From Microbacterium luteum (GTDB lineage Bacteria; Actinomycetota; Actinomycetes; Actinomycetales; Microbacteriaceae): a stretch of DNA of 64,000 bases. The position numbers were made by a program, and so were the translations under genes. Numbering within the stretch: position 1 is the first letter of the stretch; each line of letters starts with the position of its first letter. Shown one piece after another: positions 55,889 through 64,000 of this stretch. The DNA is taken from NCBI RefSeq assembly GCF_015277875.1, contig NZ_CP063814.1:992001-1056000 (forward strand), written 5' to 3'. Below the pieces are notes generated by a model. The model saw only the letters and a list, made by a program, of their open reading frames with translations, was not told the origin of the DNA and made no database searches.

Positions 55889-57812
55889 TTAGTCGCGCCG
55901 CAATGGCTCAAGGGCGGTGTCCGGACCGGTCTTGATGCGGACGCTGAGCAGCTTGGTGGAGTTCAGGAACACGAGGATGTCGGGACCGAGGTGGATGATG
56001 GCGGCCTGGATCGGGCCGATCCAGCCCAGCAGGGCGGCGGTGATGCCGAGGACGTGGACGACGCCGACGCCGACGAACAGGTTTTCCTGGATGGTGCGGT
56101 AGGCCCGGCGGGCGATCGCGCGCACGCCGACGATCTTGCTGAGATCGTCGGTCATGAGAGCGACATCGGCCGCTTCGATGGCGGCCTGCGTGCCGCCGGC
56201 ACCCATCGCGATCCCGGTCTCGGCGAGGGCCAGCGCGGGGGCGTCGTTGATGCCGTCGCCGACCATCGCGACCCCGTTCTCCACGGGCTTGCATCTGTGT
56301 GATGACGCCGACCTTGTCCTCCGGGAGCAGATCGGCGTAGACCTCGTCGATGCCGAGGCTGTCGGCGACGCGACCGGCGACGGCGGCGTTGTCACCGGTG
56401 AGCATCGGGATCCGCTTCACACCGTTCACGCGGAGCCCGGCGATGGCTTCTTTCGCCCCGGGCCGGATCTGGTCCTCGAGCTCGAAGCTGCCGATCAGGC
56501 GGCCGTCGGCGGCGACGTGGATGATCGTCGTCGCCTCCGCAACGGGCGGCACGTCGATCCCCGCCTCTGTGAGCAGGGCGGCGTTGCCGACGAGCAGGGC
56601 ACGCCCGTCGACCGTTCCCGTGACACCGCGGCCGGGCACGACTTGGAAATCGGTCGGCTCGGGGATCTCCACGCCGGCCTCACGCACGTAGGCGACGATG
56701 GCCTCGGCGAGAGGGTGGCTGGAGCGGCGGTCCAGGCCCGCGGTGAGCCGGAGCAGTTCCTCACGTTCCACAGAGGCGTCGGCGACGCGCACGGCGCTGA
56801 CCTTCGGGCTGCCGACGGTCAGGGTGCCGGTCTTGTCGAACACGACGGTGGTGGCCCGGGCGAGGCTCTCCAGGTAGATTCCGCCCTTGATCAGGATGCC
56901 GCTGCGTGCGGCGCGGGCGATCGCGGCGATGATCACCATCGGGGTCGCCAGCGCCAGTTCGGCGGGCGAGGTGAAGATCATGAGCGTGACGATCATGCTG
57001 ACGTCCCGGGTGACGAGGAACACCACCACGAGGAACACGATGATCAGCGGGATGAGCCACGCGGCGACCTTGTCCGCGAGCTTCTGCACGGGCGCGCGCG
57101 AGTCCTCGGCATCCTCGACGAGGGCCACGATCCGCGCGAACGTGGTCTGCTCCCCGACCGCTTCGGTGCGCACGTCCAGAGCACCGGACTTGAGGATCGT
57201 GCCGGCGAACACGCGCGAGCCGGCGGACTTGTCCTTCGGGACGCTCTCACCCGTGACGGATGCCTCGTCCGCGGCGCCGTCCCCGCTGACGACCGTGCCG
57301 TCGACGGGGATGCTGTCGCCCGCGCGGACCAGGACGACGTCATCGACGTGCAGTTCCGCGATCGGGACCACGCGCTCCTGCCCGTTCTCGCGGACCCGCG
57401 CGACGGTGGGGACCGCGCCGATCAGCCCTTGGATCGATGCGCGCGCCCGATCGGTGTTGAGGTCGGCGATGAACTCGGCGATGAGGATGATCACCATGAG
57501 CACGCTTCCCGCGACCTCTTCGCCTCCGACCAGCGCGAAGATCGTCGCGACGGTGACGAACAGTTCCGTGCCGATCTTGCGTTCGGTGAACAGATCGATC
57601 AGACCCGTCTTCACCAGCCGGTACAGACCGACCGCGACGGCCACCCACAGCACGGGAACCGGGATGAGCTGCCGCCAGTACAGGAAGGCCACCAACCCGG
57701 TCAAGAGGATGCGAGCGACCTCGATCCACCGTTCGCGCGTCATCAACGACATGAACGTCGCGCGGCGTTCCGCGGGACGGGCCGCGGTGTCGGCGGCAAG
57801 GGGATCAGTCAT
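55889..57812 (-). pseudogene. P1B-type metal ATPase with SPA motif and a 1-nt frameshift
   Basis: Two frames make one ATPase of about 640 residues. The first (from ATG 57812) has A-domain VTGESV, TM motif FTSPAELALATP (residues 281-291) in place of CPC, DKTGTLT (326-332) and the P1B HP motif SSHPLAEAI, and reads to QMQARGER. The second continues VAMVGDGINDAPALALAETG to the last TM pair. They join if one G of a G4 run (C4 at 56272-56275) is removed. No N-terminal HMA domain is present. The SPA motif suggests a metal other than Cu or Zn. As read, the enzyme lacks its hinge and last helices. It is preceded by an ArsR regulator. Confidence 0.8.
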
Positions 57813-57850
57813 GGGCGTCAGTCCTATCTGTCAGCACGATGGTTCGGGGT

Positions 57851-58195
57851 TCATCGGGTCGGTGCGTGATGCGCTGGCCGACCCTCCAGGTGCACCGCCG
57901 CATAATGCAGGGCGATGTTGGCGAGATCTGCGGCGTGTTCATCGACGAGGCGGTAGAGCACACGCTGACCATCTCGCCGACGGTCGACCATCCCGCTGCG
58001 CTGCAGCCTGCTCAGATGCTGGGAAACCGTCGGCGCGGGCCGATCCACTCGACTCGCGAGTTCGCCGACCGAGATCTCGGGGTGCTGCGCAAGGGCGAGG
58101 ACGATGCGGATGCGCGTCTCTTCGGCAAGGGTCCGGAACACATCCACGGCCCCCTCGATCGCACGATCGCCACTGTCCATCGTCGCCTGCGTCAT
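57851..58195 (-). CDS. ArsR/SmtB-family metalloregulator
   Basis: The 114-residue winged-helix repressor has LAEETRIRIVLALAQHPEISVGELASRVDRPAPTVSQHLSRLQRSG and RRRDGQRVLYRLVDEHA. No Cys is present. The C-terminal helix has His and Asp/Glu (DEHAADLANIALHYAAVH), consistent with an alpha-5-type Zn/Ni/Co site. It lies 38 bp before the P-type ATPase gene, which it likely represses. ATG 58195. Confidence 0.9.
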   Translation of the reverse strand: MTQATMDSGDRAIEGAVDVFRTLAEETRIRIVLALAQHPEISVGELASRVDRPAPTVSQHLSRLQRSGMVDRRRDGQRVLYRLVDEHAADLANIALHYAAVHLEGRPAHHAPTR

Positions 58196-58202
58196 CGGAA
58201 CA

Positions 58203-59516
58203 TCAATCCTGTTGGACGCGCGTTGCAGACGGGGCGAAGCGGGCCTCCAAGGCCGCGCCATGGGCGGGCAGATCCTCTGCCGTGCTGAGCACCCGCATCG
58301 TCTCGCGCACGTGGCGGAGAGCGGCGGCCGGGTAGCGCACGGTCTGCACCGCCCGCAGGAACGTGTGCACGGTGAGCCCGGAGGAGAACGTGGCCGTTCC
58401 TCCGGTGGGCAGGACATGGTTGGAGCCGGCGCAGTAATCACCGAGACTCACCGGCGTGGACGCGCCGATGAAGATCGCGCCAGCGTTGCGTACGTGTCCG
58501 GCCACCCCGTCGGCATCGTCGCAATGGATCTCGAGATGCTCAGGGGCGTAAGCGTCGCAGACCTCGATGCCGTGCTCGATGTCGTCGACGATCACGATCG
58601 CCGACTGCGGACCGGTCAGGGCGGCCCGCACTCGATCCGCATGGGGCGTGAAGGCCACCTGTCGATCCAGTTCCGTCTGCACGGCGAGGGCCAGGGAGGT
58701 GGAATCGGTGACCAAGACGGCGGCGGCGTGCTCGTCGTGTTCGGCCTGGCAGATCATGTCGGCAGCAATCAGCATCGGATCGGCGAGAGCATCCGCCAGA
58801 ATCATCACCTCGGTCGCTCCGGCCTCCATGTCCACCGCGACCGTGTCGCGGACCAGACGCTTCGCGGCCGCGACATACACATTCCCAGGCCCCGTGATCA
58901 GATCCACTGGCGCGACGCTCCGCTCCACCGTGGGGTCCTCGATGCCGTACGCGAGAGCGGCGATGGCCTGGGCGCCCCCGATGGCGTAGACCTCGTCAAC
59001 GCCCAGCATCGCCGCCGTCGCGAGGATCGTCGGGTGCGGGCGACCACCATGCTCGACCTGCGGCGGACTGGCCAACGCGATCGAACGCACACCGGCGACC
59101 TGAGCGGGGACCACGTTCATCACCACAGACGACGGGTACACCGCCTTCCCGCCCGGGACGTACACCCCAGCTCGCTCGATGGGGAACCAGTTCAAGGACA
59201 CCTGCGCGTCTCCCTCGAAGCCCACCACCACCGGCGCGGGCAACTGCGAACTCGCGAACCGACGGGTCCGCTCGATCACCTCCTGCAACGCACCACGAAG
59301 CTCCGGCGCAAGCGCGGAGAACGCTTCCGCCAAGGCCTCCGCAGGCACCCGCAGCACCTGCTGCTCCACCCGATCGAACCGGGCCGCGAGCTCAGCCACT
59401 GCGGGAAAACCGTCACGCCGCACGTCAGCAATAGTCGAAGACGCCGCGGGAATCACACCCGCTAGATCCACGACAGCGCGCGGCACGGCACGGCGCACCT
59501 CATCCCGGGTGGTCAA
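58203..59516 (-). CDS. hisD: Histidinol dehydrogenase-like protein, 5' end at an IS256 junction
   Basis: The 437-codon frame covers nearly all of HisD. It has the NAD-binding and catalytic parts ERAGVYVPGGKAVYPSSVVM, DLITGPGNVYVAAAKR, the Zn-site CQAEHDEHA, PEHLEI and GDYCAGSNHVLPTGGTA. HisD oxidises histidinol to histidine with zinc. The first codon (TTG 59516) touches the end of the IS256 element, and the usual N-terminal 10-15 residues are missing, so the 5' end was probably trimmed. It is 7 bp from the ArsR gene; a metal-linked paralogue rather than the his-operon copy is likely. Confidence 0.8.
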   Translation of the reverse strand: MTTRDEVRRAVPRAVVDLAGVIPAASSTIADVRRDGFPAVAELAARFDRVEQQVLRVPAEALAEAFSALAPELRGALQEVIERTRRFASSQLPAPVVVGFEGDAQVSLNWFPIERAGVYVPGGKAVYPSSVVMNVVPAQVAGVRSIALASPPQVEHGGRPHPTILATAAMLGVDEVYAIGGAQAIAALAYGIEDPTVERSVAPVDLITGPGNVYVAAAKRLVRDTVAVDMEAGATEVMILADALADPMLIAADMICQAEHDEHAAAVLVTDSTSLALAVQTELDRQVAFTPHADRVRAALTGPQSAIVIVDDIEHGIEVCDAYAPEHLEIHCDDADGVAGHVRNAGAIFIGASTPVSLGDYCAGSNHVLPTGGTATFSSGLTVHTFLRAVQTVRYPAAALRHVRETMRVLSTAEDLPAHGAALEARFAPSATRVQQD

Positions 59517-60944
59517 GTCCCGTGGTGTGGTGTCATTCCGTTGCTTCCTGATGGTGGGTGTTGGTCAGGCGGTGAGGTAGAGCTCGGGGTGGGCGGGTTC
59601 GGTGTGCTCGTGGAGGGTGTGGATGAGTTTGCGCATGGAGATGTCGGAGAAGTAGCGGCGTTCGCCGTAGCCCCATTCCTCGTGCTGCTCTTGGAGGACG
59701 GCGCCGATCAGGCGGGTGACGCTGGCCTGGTCGGGGAAGATCTGGACGACGTCGGCGCGGCGTTTGATCTCGCGGTTGAGGCGCTCGATGGGGTTGTTCG
59801 ACCAGACCTTCTGCCAGTGCTCGCGGGGCAACGGCGCGAACCCGGTTAGGTCCGCTTCGGCCGCCTCGAGCATCGTCGCGATCTCGGGAAACGAGCTGCG
59901 GAGGCTGTCGGTGACGGCCTTGTATTGCGCGATCACGGCCTCGGTCGTGGTCTGCGCGAAGATCGTCGAGATCAACGCGTTGACCGGCTTCGAACGCGCC
60001 GAGCCGAGCTTCTGGGTGACATTGCGGGCGAAGTGAACTCGGCATCTCTGCCACCCGGACCCGGGCAGGATCGCCTTGACCGCGGCCTTCAAGCCAGCGT
60101 GCGCGTCGCTGGTGACCAGGGTCACGCCGAGCGGGTCGGCGTCGGTGGCGACTTTCAGGCCGCGGTCGCGGAGGCCGCGGAGAAACTCGGTCCAGAAGTC
60201 GGTGGTCTCCGCGTCCCCGAGCGCCATCCCGAGGATCTCCCGGCGTCCTTCGCCGGAGACACCGGTCGCGACGACGAGGGCCTGGGAGACGACCCGGCCG
60301 CGGTGGCGGACGTCGAGGTAGGTGGCGTCGAGGAACAGGTACGGGAACCAGGTGTGATCGATCCTGCGGTGCAGGAACTCGTGCACTGACTCGTCGATCT
60401 CGGCGCAGATCCGCGAGACCGTCGACCGGGAGATGCCGGTGTCGTTCCCCAACGCCCGCACCAACTGGTCGACCTTGCGGGTGGAGACCCCATCGATCCA
60501 GGCCTGGCAGATCACCGCGTAGAGCGCCTTGTCGACCCGGCGGCGCGGGTGCAGCAACGACGGGAAGAACGATCCTTCCCGCAGCTTCGGGATCTGAAGG
60601 TCTACTTCCCCGGCCGGGGTCGCGAGGGTCTTCGGGCGGGTCCCGTTGCGACGGGTCTTGCGCTCCGCGGTCCGCTCATAACGGTCAGCACCGATCTTCA
60701 CCGTCGCTTCCGCGTCGACCAGATCTTGCAGGCCGGCCTGCAGCATCCGACGGAACACGTCCGAATGGGCCAGGTCAGGGTCAGCGAGGACTTCGCCGAT
60801 CAAGGTCGTCAGGGCAGACTGGTAGTGGGTCATCGTGGGATCTCTGCTTTGCTTCTTGCCGGAAACAATGGTCATCCCACGGTGGCCCTTCATCGTCTAC
60901 GACGACGAGAACCCCCCGCGGGAATTGACACCACGCTATGGGAC
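59517..60944 (-). mobile_element. IS256-family insertion sequence (copy 2, different type)
   Basis: Imperfect terminal repeats (59517-59535, GTCCCGTGGTGTGGTGTCA; and the complement of 60926-60944, three mismatches) enclose one transposase gene. No 8-9-bp target duplication is visible. The left end directly abuts hisD. It is not the same element as the IS256 at 44129-45468. Confidence 0.85.
59565..60833 (-). CDS. IS256-family transposase
   Basis: A 422-residue mutator-type transposase with RTERKTRRNGTRPKTL-like ERKTRRNGTRPKTL, DDE residues in YLFLDATYLDVRH, VTSDAHAGLKAAV and SNNPIERLNREIKRRADVV, and the segment WQRCRVHFARNV. ATG 60833 (MTHYQSALTTL) is preferred; an ATG at 60893 would add 20 residues. 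It seems intact. Confidence 0.93.
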   Translation of the reverse strand: MTHYQSALTTLIGEVLADPDLAHSDVFRRMLQAGLQDLVDAEATVKIGADRYERTAERKTRRNGTRPKTLATPAGEVDLQIPKLREGSFFPSLLHPRRRVDKALYAVICQAWIDGVSTRKVDQLVRALGNDTGISRSTVSRICAEIDESVHEFLHRRIDHTWFPYLFLDATYLDVRHRGRVVSQALVVATGVSGEGRREILGMALGDAETTDFWTEFLRGLRDRGLKVATDADPLGVTLVTSDAHAGLKAAVKAILPGSGWQRCRVHFARNVTQKLGSARSKPVNALISTIFAQTTTEAVIAQYKAVTDSLRSSFPEIATMLEAAEADLTGFAPLPREHWQKVWSNNPIERLNREIKRRADVVQIFPDQASVTRLIGAVLQEQHEEWGYGERRYFSDISMRKLIHTLHEHTEPAHPELYLTA

Positions 60945-61585
60945 TCACCCTCCCGGGTAGCGGAGCTTCCACGAAAACCGATCACGCGCACAGCGACGTT
61001 TCCGGATGCGTGAGTCATCGCCGCACTCCCGGGACAGCGGAGCCGGTAGAGGGCGCACACAGAGCCGTAGAAGCGACCTTCGGCTCGAAGATGATGAAGA
61101 TGATCGTTCCTTCCGTAACAAGAGCCACACCGCGCGGGCGAGGCCGTACAGGCAGGGGGCGCGGAGCATCCCCTCTTTTCTGAGGCAAGGCCTACACGCC
61201 AGGGGAGCATCATATCTACGCAGTTACGCAGATAATGAGGAAGGTGAGCGGGTCTCGGATCGTGCAAGAGGTCACGCCGTGGCGCACCCCTCTGCGGATT
61301 CTGCAGATCCTGTGCGTATCGGACGGGCGAGCTCGTGAGATCTCGCCCGTCGTCGGCAGCCCGCTCGCGCAGCGCACCACCGTGCCTCACCGCGAGGACG
61401 TACGGCCCCGCGTCGCAGTGTGAGGATCGGCTCGATCGGCCGCTGATCATGACAGTCACCGGCATGAGCTGCTCTCCATTCAGGACGGACACACACGTCT
61501 GGCACCAGGGTGCCGCGCTCGGGCGCGGAGCGCCCACCTGACTCCCGAGATCGGCCCGTCCGTGACGGTCTCGGGAGGGGCTGTC
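60945..61585. other. Noncoding stretch before the relaxase gene, possible oriT region
   Basis: No gene is supported: short open frames here have poor codon use and no ribosome binding sites. Visible structure is a repeated TACGCAG at 61215-61231 in an AT-richer patch, and an inverted repeat GACGGGCGAG/CTCGCCCGTC (61322-61331, 61342-61351) with a 10-nt loop. Placement just upstream of a MobF relaxase gene makes an origin of transfer possible but unproven. Confidence 0.3.
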
Positions 61586-64000
61586 GTGGTGATGACGATC
61601 CGGGTCATGTCGTCCGGCAAGGGGTACGAGTACCTGCTGAAGTCTGTCGTCGCTGGTGACGGCGACCGGGAGATGAGCAGCCCGCTGACCCGGTACTACA
61701 CCGAGACCGGCTGCCCGCCAGGTACTTGGGTCGGTACCGGCCTGATGAGTCTCGACGACGGACGCACCCCGGCGTCGGCCGAGGGCGACACGGTGACCGA
61801 GGAGCACTTGGCGCGGCTGCTGGGTGAGGGCATCCACCCGGTCACCGGGGAACGACTCGGTACCCGGTTTCCGTCGTTGCAGCCGCCGCGCGAACGGATT
61901 GCGGCGCGCATTGCACGGCTCGACCCCGACCTGCGCGGTGAGGCGCGGGAGCAAGCGGTGCAACGTATCCGTGAGGAGGAGGTTGCGAAGAAGCCGCGCA
62001 TCGCCGTTGCAGGGTTCGATCTGACGTTCTCACCGCCGAAGTCGGTCAGCGCGATCTGGGGTGTGGCCGACGCGGGCACGCAAGCCCTGATTGCGCAGGC
62101 GCATCACGCCGCGATGCGCGACACAATCGCGTTGCTGGAAGAGCGCGTCGCCGTGACACGGGTCGGCCGGGGCGGTATCGCGCAGATGCCGATCGTGGGT
62201 GTGATCGCGACCGCGTTTGACCATTACGACTCCAGAGCAGCGGATCCGCAACTGCATACGCACGTCGTGGTGTCGAACAAGGTGCAGGGCGAGGATGGGC
62301 GCTGGCGCACGCTCGACTCGCGCCGATTGCACAAGGCGGCTGTCGCTCTGTCGGAGTCGTACAACGCCTTTGTCACTGATCACACCGCGCGGCTGCTCGG
62401 TGTGACGTGGGTGCCCGTCGACCGGGGCAAGGACCGCAACACCGGCTGGGAGATCGCGGGCGTACCAGCGGCGCTGATCGCGGAGTTCTCCCGCCGCACC
62501 ACCGGCGGCAGCGACGGCGCGGAGGGCATCGAGCAGGTCAAGAACCGGCTGATCGAGCAGTACATCGCCGAGCACGGCAGGCAACCCTCAGCGGCGACGA
62601 TCGCGAAACTCCGACAGCAGGCGACCTTGGAGACGCGGCCCGAGAAAGAACTGCACTCGCTGGCTGAGCTGACCGCTGACTGGCGGGCGCGGGCCGAGGT
62701 GGTGCTCAGCGAGGATGCACCCACTTGGGCGCAGCATCTACTCGACCGGGGTGCGGGCGAGGCTCGGCTGCGTGCGGACGATCTCGGGCTGGAGCAGATC
62801 GAGGATCTTGCCTCCGTGGTGCTGATGGAGGTCGCGAACCGGCGCGCAACCTGGGGGCGATGGAACCTGCACGCCGAGACGATGCGACAGATCATGGGCG
62901 TCCGGTTCGCAACCACCGACGATCGCATCCGGGTGCTCGATCAGATCGTCGCCCACGCCGAAGCCGAATCGCTGCGGCTCACCCCGGACTACGACCGAGC
63001 CGTACCCGCCCACTACGTCGACGGTGAGGGCAACAGGTTCCAACCGGTCGACCAGATCGCGTATTCCAGCCAGAACATCCTCGACGCCGAACAGCGGCTC
63101 CTCGCACACAGCCAAGATGACGGTGGCCCGGCGCTGACCGCGCGGCTCGTCGCGCGGCACACTTCCCGCAAGATCGGGGGCGTAAGGCTCGATCCCGACC
63201 AGGCCGTCGCTATCACGCGCATCGCCCGTTCCGGGCTGACCCTTGATCTGCTGGTCGGCCCGGCAGGTTCCGGCAAGACCACGGCGCTGCGCGCCCTACA
63301 CCGGGCGTGGACAGCGGCGCACGGACGCGACTCGGTGATCGGCCTTGCGCCGTCGGCTGCTGCCGCCGAAGTGCTCGGCGACTCGCTCGGCGTGCGGGCA
63401 GAGAACACCGCGAAATTCCTCTACGAACACCACCACGGGCGCTGGAACCTCGAAGCCGGGCAGCTCGTGCTCGTGGACGAGTCTTCCTTGGCAGGAACAC
63501 TCGCGCTCGATCGCATCACCGCGCACGCCGCCGAGGTCGGAGCCAAGGTCGTCCTCATCGGAGACTGGGCGCAACTCTCGGCAGTCGAGACGGGCGGAGC
63601 GTTCGGGATGCTCGTCCGCCACCGGCACGCGCTCGTCGATCCTGAAGCATCATCGCGGGAGTTGTTCTATGTGGCGATGACGCGCGGCAAGCACCGCAAC
63701 CACGCCTACGTCATCGTGCCCGACCCGCACGAGATCGAAGCGCACCTCGACCAGCCCGAACCGCTGACCGTGACAGACCGGCTCGCCAAGGTGCTCGCCC
63801 GCACTGATGCTGACCTCTCCGCCACCGAAACCCTGAAGCTCGAGGTCGATCGACACGCCTCGCTGTCCACGCTGCTGGCCGAGTACGACGTGCTCGCCCG
63901 CGAAGCACAGACCGAACGATGGGCAACCCTCCTCGATGTCGCACCGTTCCCCGAGAACGTGGCCGACGACGTGTTCACCAGCTCCTACTACGAACGACTC
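61586..64000 (+). CDS. traA: MobF/TraA-type conjugative relaxase, partial, with probable internal deletion
   Basis: The frame is open from GTG 61586 (ATG 61592 is also possible; GGGAGGGG at 61573) to the window edge, over 800 codons. The TrwC-like relaxase domain has early tyrosines (LTRYYTETG), FDLTFSPPKSVSAIWG and the metal His triad region DPQLHTHVVVSNKV. A RecD-like helicase follows with Walker A VGPAGSGKTT, Walker B LVLVDESSLAG and GDWAQLSAV. Then GGAFGMLVRHR runs straight into HALVDPEASSRELFYVAMTRGK. In full-length relatives about 200 residues with motifs IV-V separate these parts. It nicks and unwinds plasmid or ICE DNA for transfer; this copy may lack helicase activity. Confidence 0.85.
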   Translation, partial: MVMTIRVMSSGKGYEYLLKSVVAGDGDREMSSPLTRYYTETGCPPGTWVGTGLMSLDDGRTPASAEGDTVTEEHLARLLGEGIHPVTGERLGTRFPSLQPPRERIAARIARLDPDLRGEAREQAVQRIREEEVAKKPRIAVAGFDLTFSPPKSVSAIWGVADAGTQALIAQAHHAAMRDTIALLEERVAVTRVGRGGIAQMPIVGVIATAFDHYDSRAADPQLHTHVVVSNKVQGEDGRWRTLDSRRLHKAAVALSESYNAFVTDHTARLLGVTWVPVDRGKDRNTGWEIAGVPAALIAEFSRRTTGGSDGAEGIEQVKNRLIEQYIAEHGRQPSAATIAKLRQQATLETRPEKELHSLAELTADWRARAEVVLSEDAPTWAQHLLDRGAGEARLRADDLGLEQIEDLASVVLMEVANRRATWGRWNLHAETMRQIMGVRFATTDDRIRVLDQIVAHAEAESLRLTPDYDRAVPAHYVDGEGNRFQPVDQIAYSSQNILDAEQRLLAHSQDDGGPALTARLVARHTSRKIGGVRLDPDQAVAITRIARSGLTLDLLVGPAGSGKTTALRALHRAWTAAHGRDSVIGLAPSAAAAEVLGDSLGVRAENTAKFLYEHHHGRWNLEAGQLVLVDESSLAGTLALDRITAHAAEVGAKVVLIGDWAQLSAVETGGAFGMLVRHRHALVDPEASSRELFYVAMTRGKHRNHAYVIVPDPHEIEAHLDQPEPLTVTDRLAKVLARTDADLSATETLKLEVDRHASLSTLLAEYDVLAREAQTERWATLLDVAPFPENVADDVFTSSYYERL

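Noticed and set aside
60945..61540. Several short open frames between IS256 copy 2 and the relaxase
   Set aside because: No ribosome binding sites, poor codon use, mutually overlapping on both strands.

Overview
The window is high-GC actinobacterial chromosome, most likely from a Microbacterium-like member of the Microbacteriaceae. Supporting signs are Lsr2, a LuxR-type regulator with a GAF-like domain, a mycobacterial-type neighbourhood mscL / FmdB zinc ribbon / 5-formyl-THF cyclo-ligase / galU / rimJ / sepX, a class Ib nrdHIEF operon, F420-type LLM enzymes and several GTG or leaderless-looking starts. No rRNA, CRISPR array or replication origin is visible. One tRNA, Ala(CGC), is present.

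Bases 1-11600 are accessory. A membrane-anchored repeat protein is cut by an IS3-family element with a 3-bp target duplication. Next come an XRE/MmyB regulator divergent from a carboxymuconolactone decarboxylase, a cupin / aldo-keto reductase / DUF2255 operon, a TetR regulator divergent from an MGT-like glycosyltransferase plus FAD oxidoreductase pair, two small genes and an IS481-family element at a CTAG target.

Bases 11600-38100 are largely core. They hold phosphoketolase, a frameshifted MarR gene, an LLM oxidoreductase, a Mn/Zn-type ABC transporter with a palindrome over its first start codon, a cysteine-free HesB-like protein, Lsr2, a GAF-LuxR regulator and an Ogt-like protein whose catalytic Cys is Val. 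A 1244-residue helicase-like protein with altered Walker A and B motifs follows, then the mscL-to-sepX block (lacking moeA/glp), tRNA-Ala, an amino-acid dehydrogenase, a tandem palindrome repeat, SixA, DUF445, acyl-CoA dehydrogenase, DUF389 and an MFS exporter.

Bases 38100-43170 carry nrdH-nrdI-nrdE-nrdF. NrdR-box-like and DnaA-box-like sites lie upstream. A free-standing GIY-YIG/NUMOD3 homing endonuclease gene sits between intact nrdE and nrdF; it is the most striking feature of the window.

Bases 43170-64000 are a mobile, metal-related island starting right after the nrd terminator. It opens with a tyrosine integrase truncated by an IS256 element. A copper module follows: BlaI/CopY-type repressor, M56 peptidase, CopZ, CopD-CtaG fusion, CopA and a Met-rich membrane protein behind a BlaI/CopY-type palindrome. 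Then come a membrane acyltransferase whose upstream region is occupied by a second IS3 element, a VIT/CCC1 transporter and a SPA-type P1B ATPase (both with 1-nt frameshifts in G tracts), an ArsR repressor, a 5'-trimmed hisD, a second IS256 element, and a MobF/TraA relaxase that runs off the window and seems to have lost the middle of its helicase domain.

Three single-base frameshifts and several truncated genes point either to decay of the accessory DNA or, for the homopolymer cases, to assembly errors. These need read-level checks.
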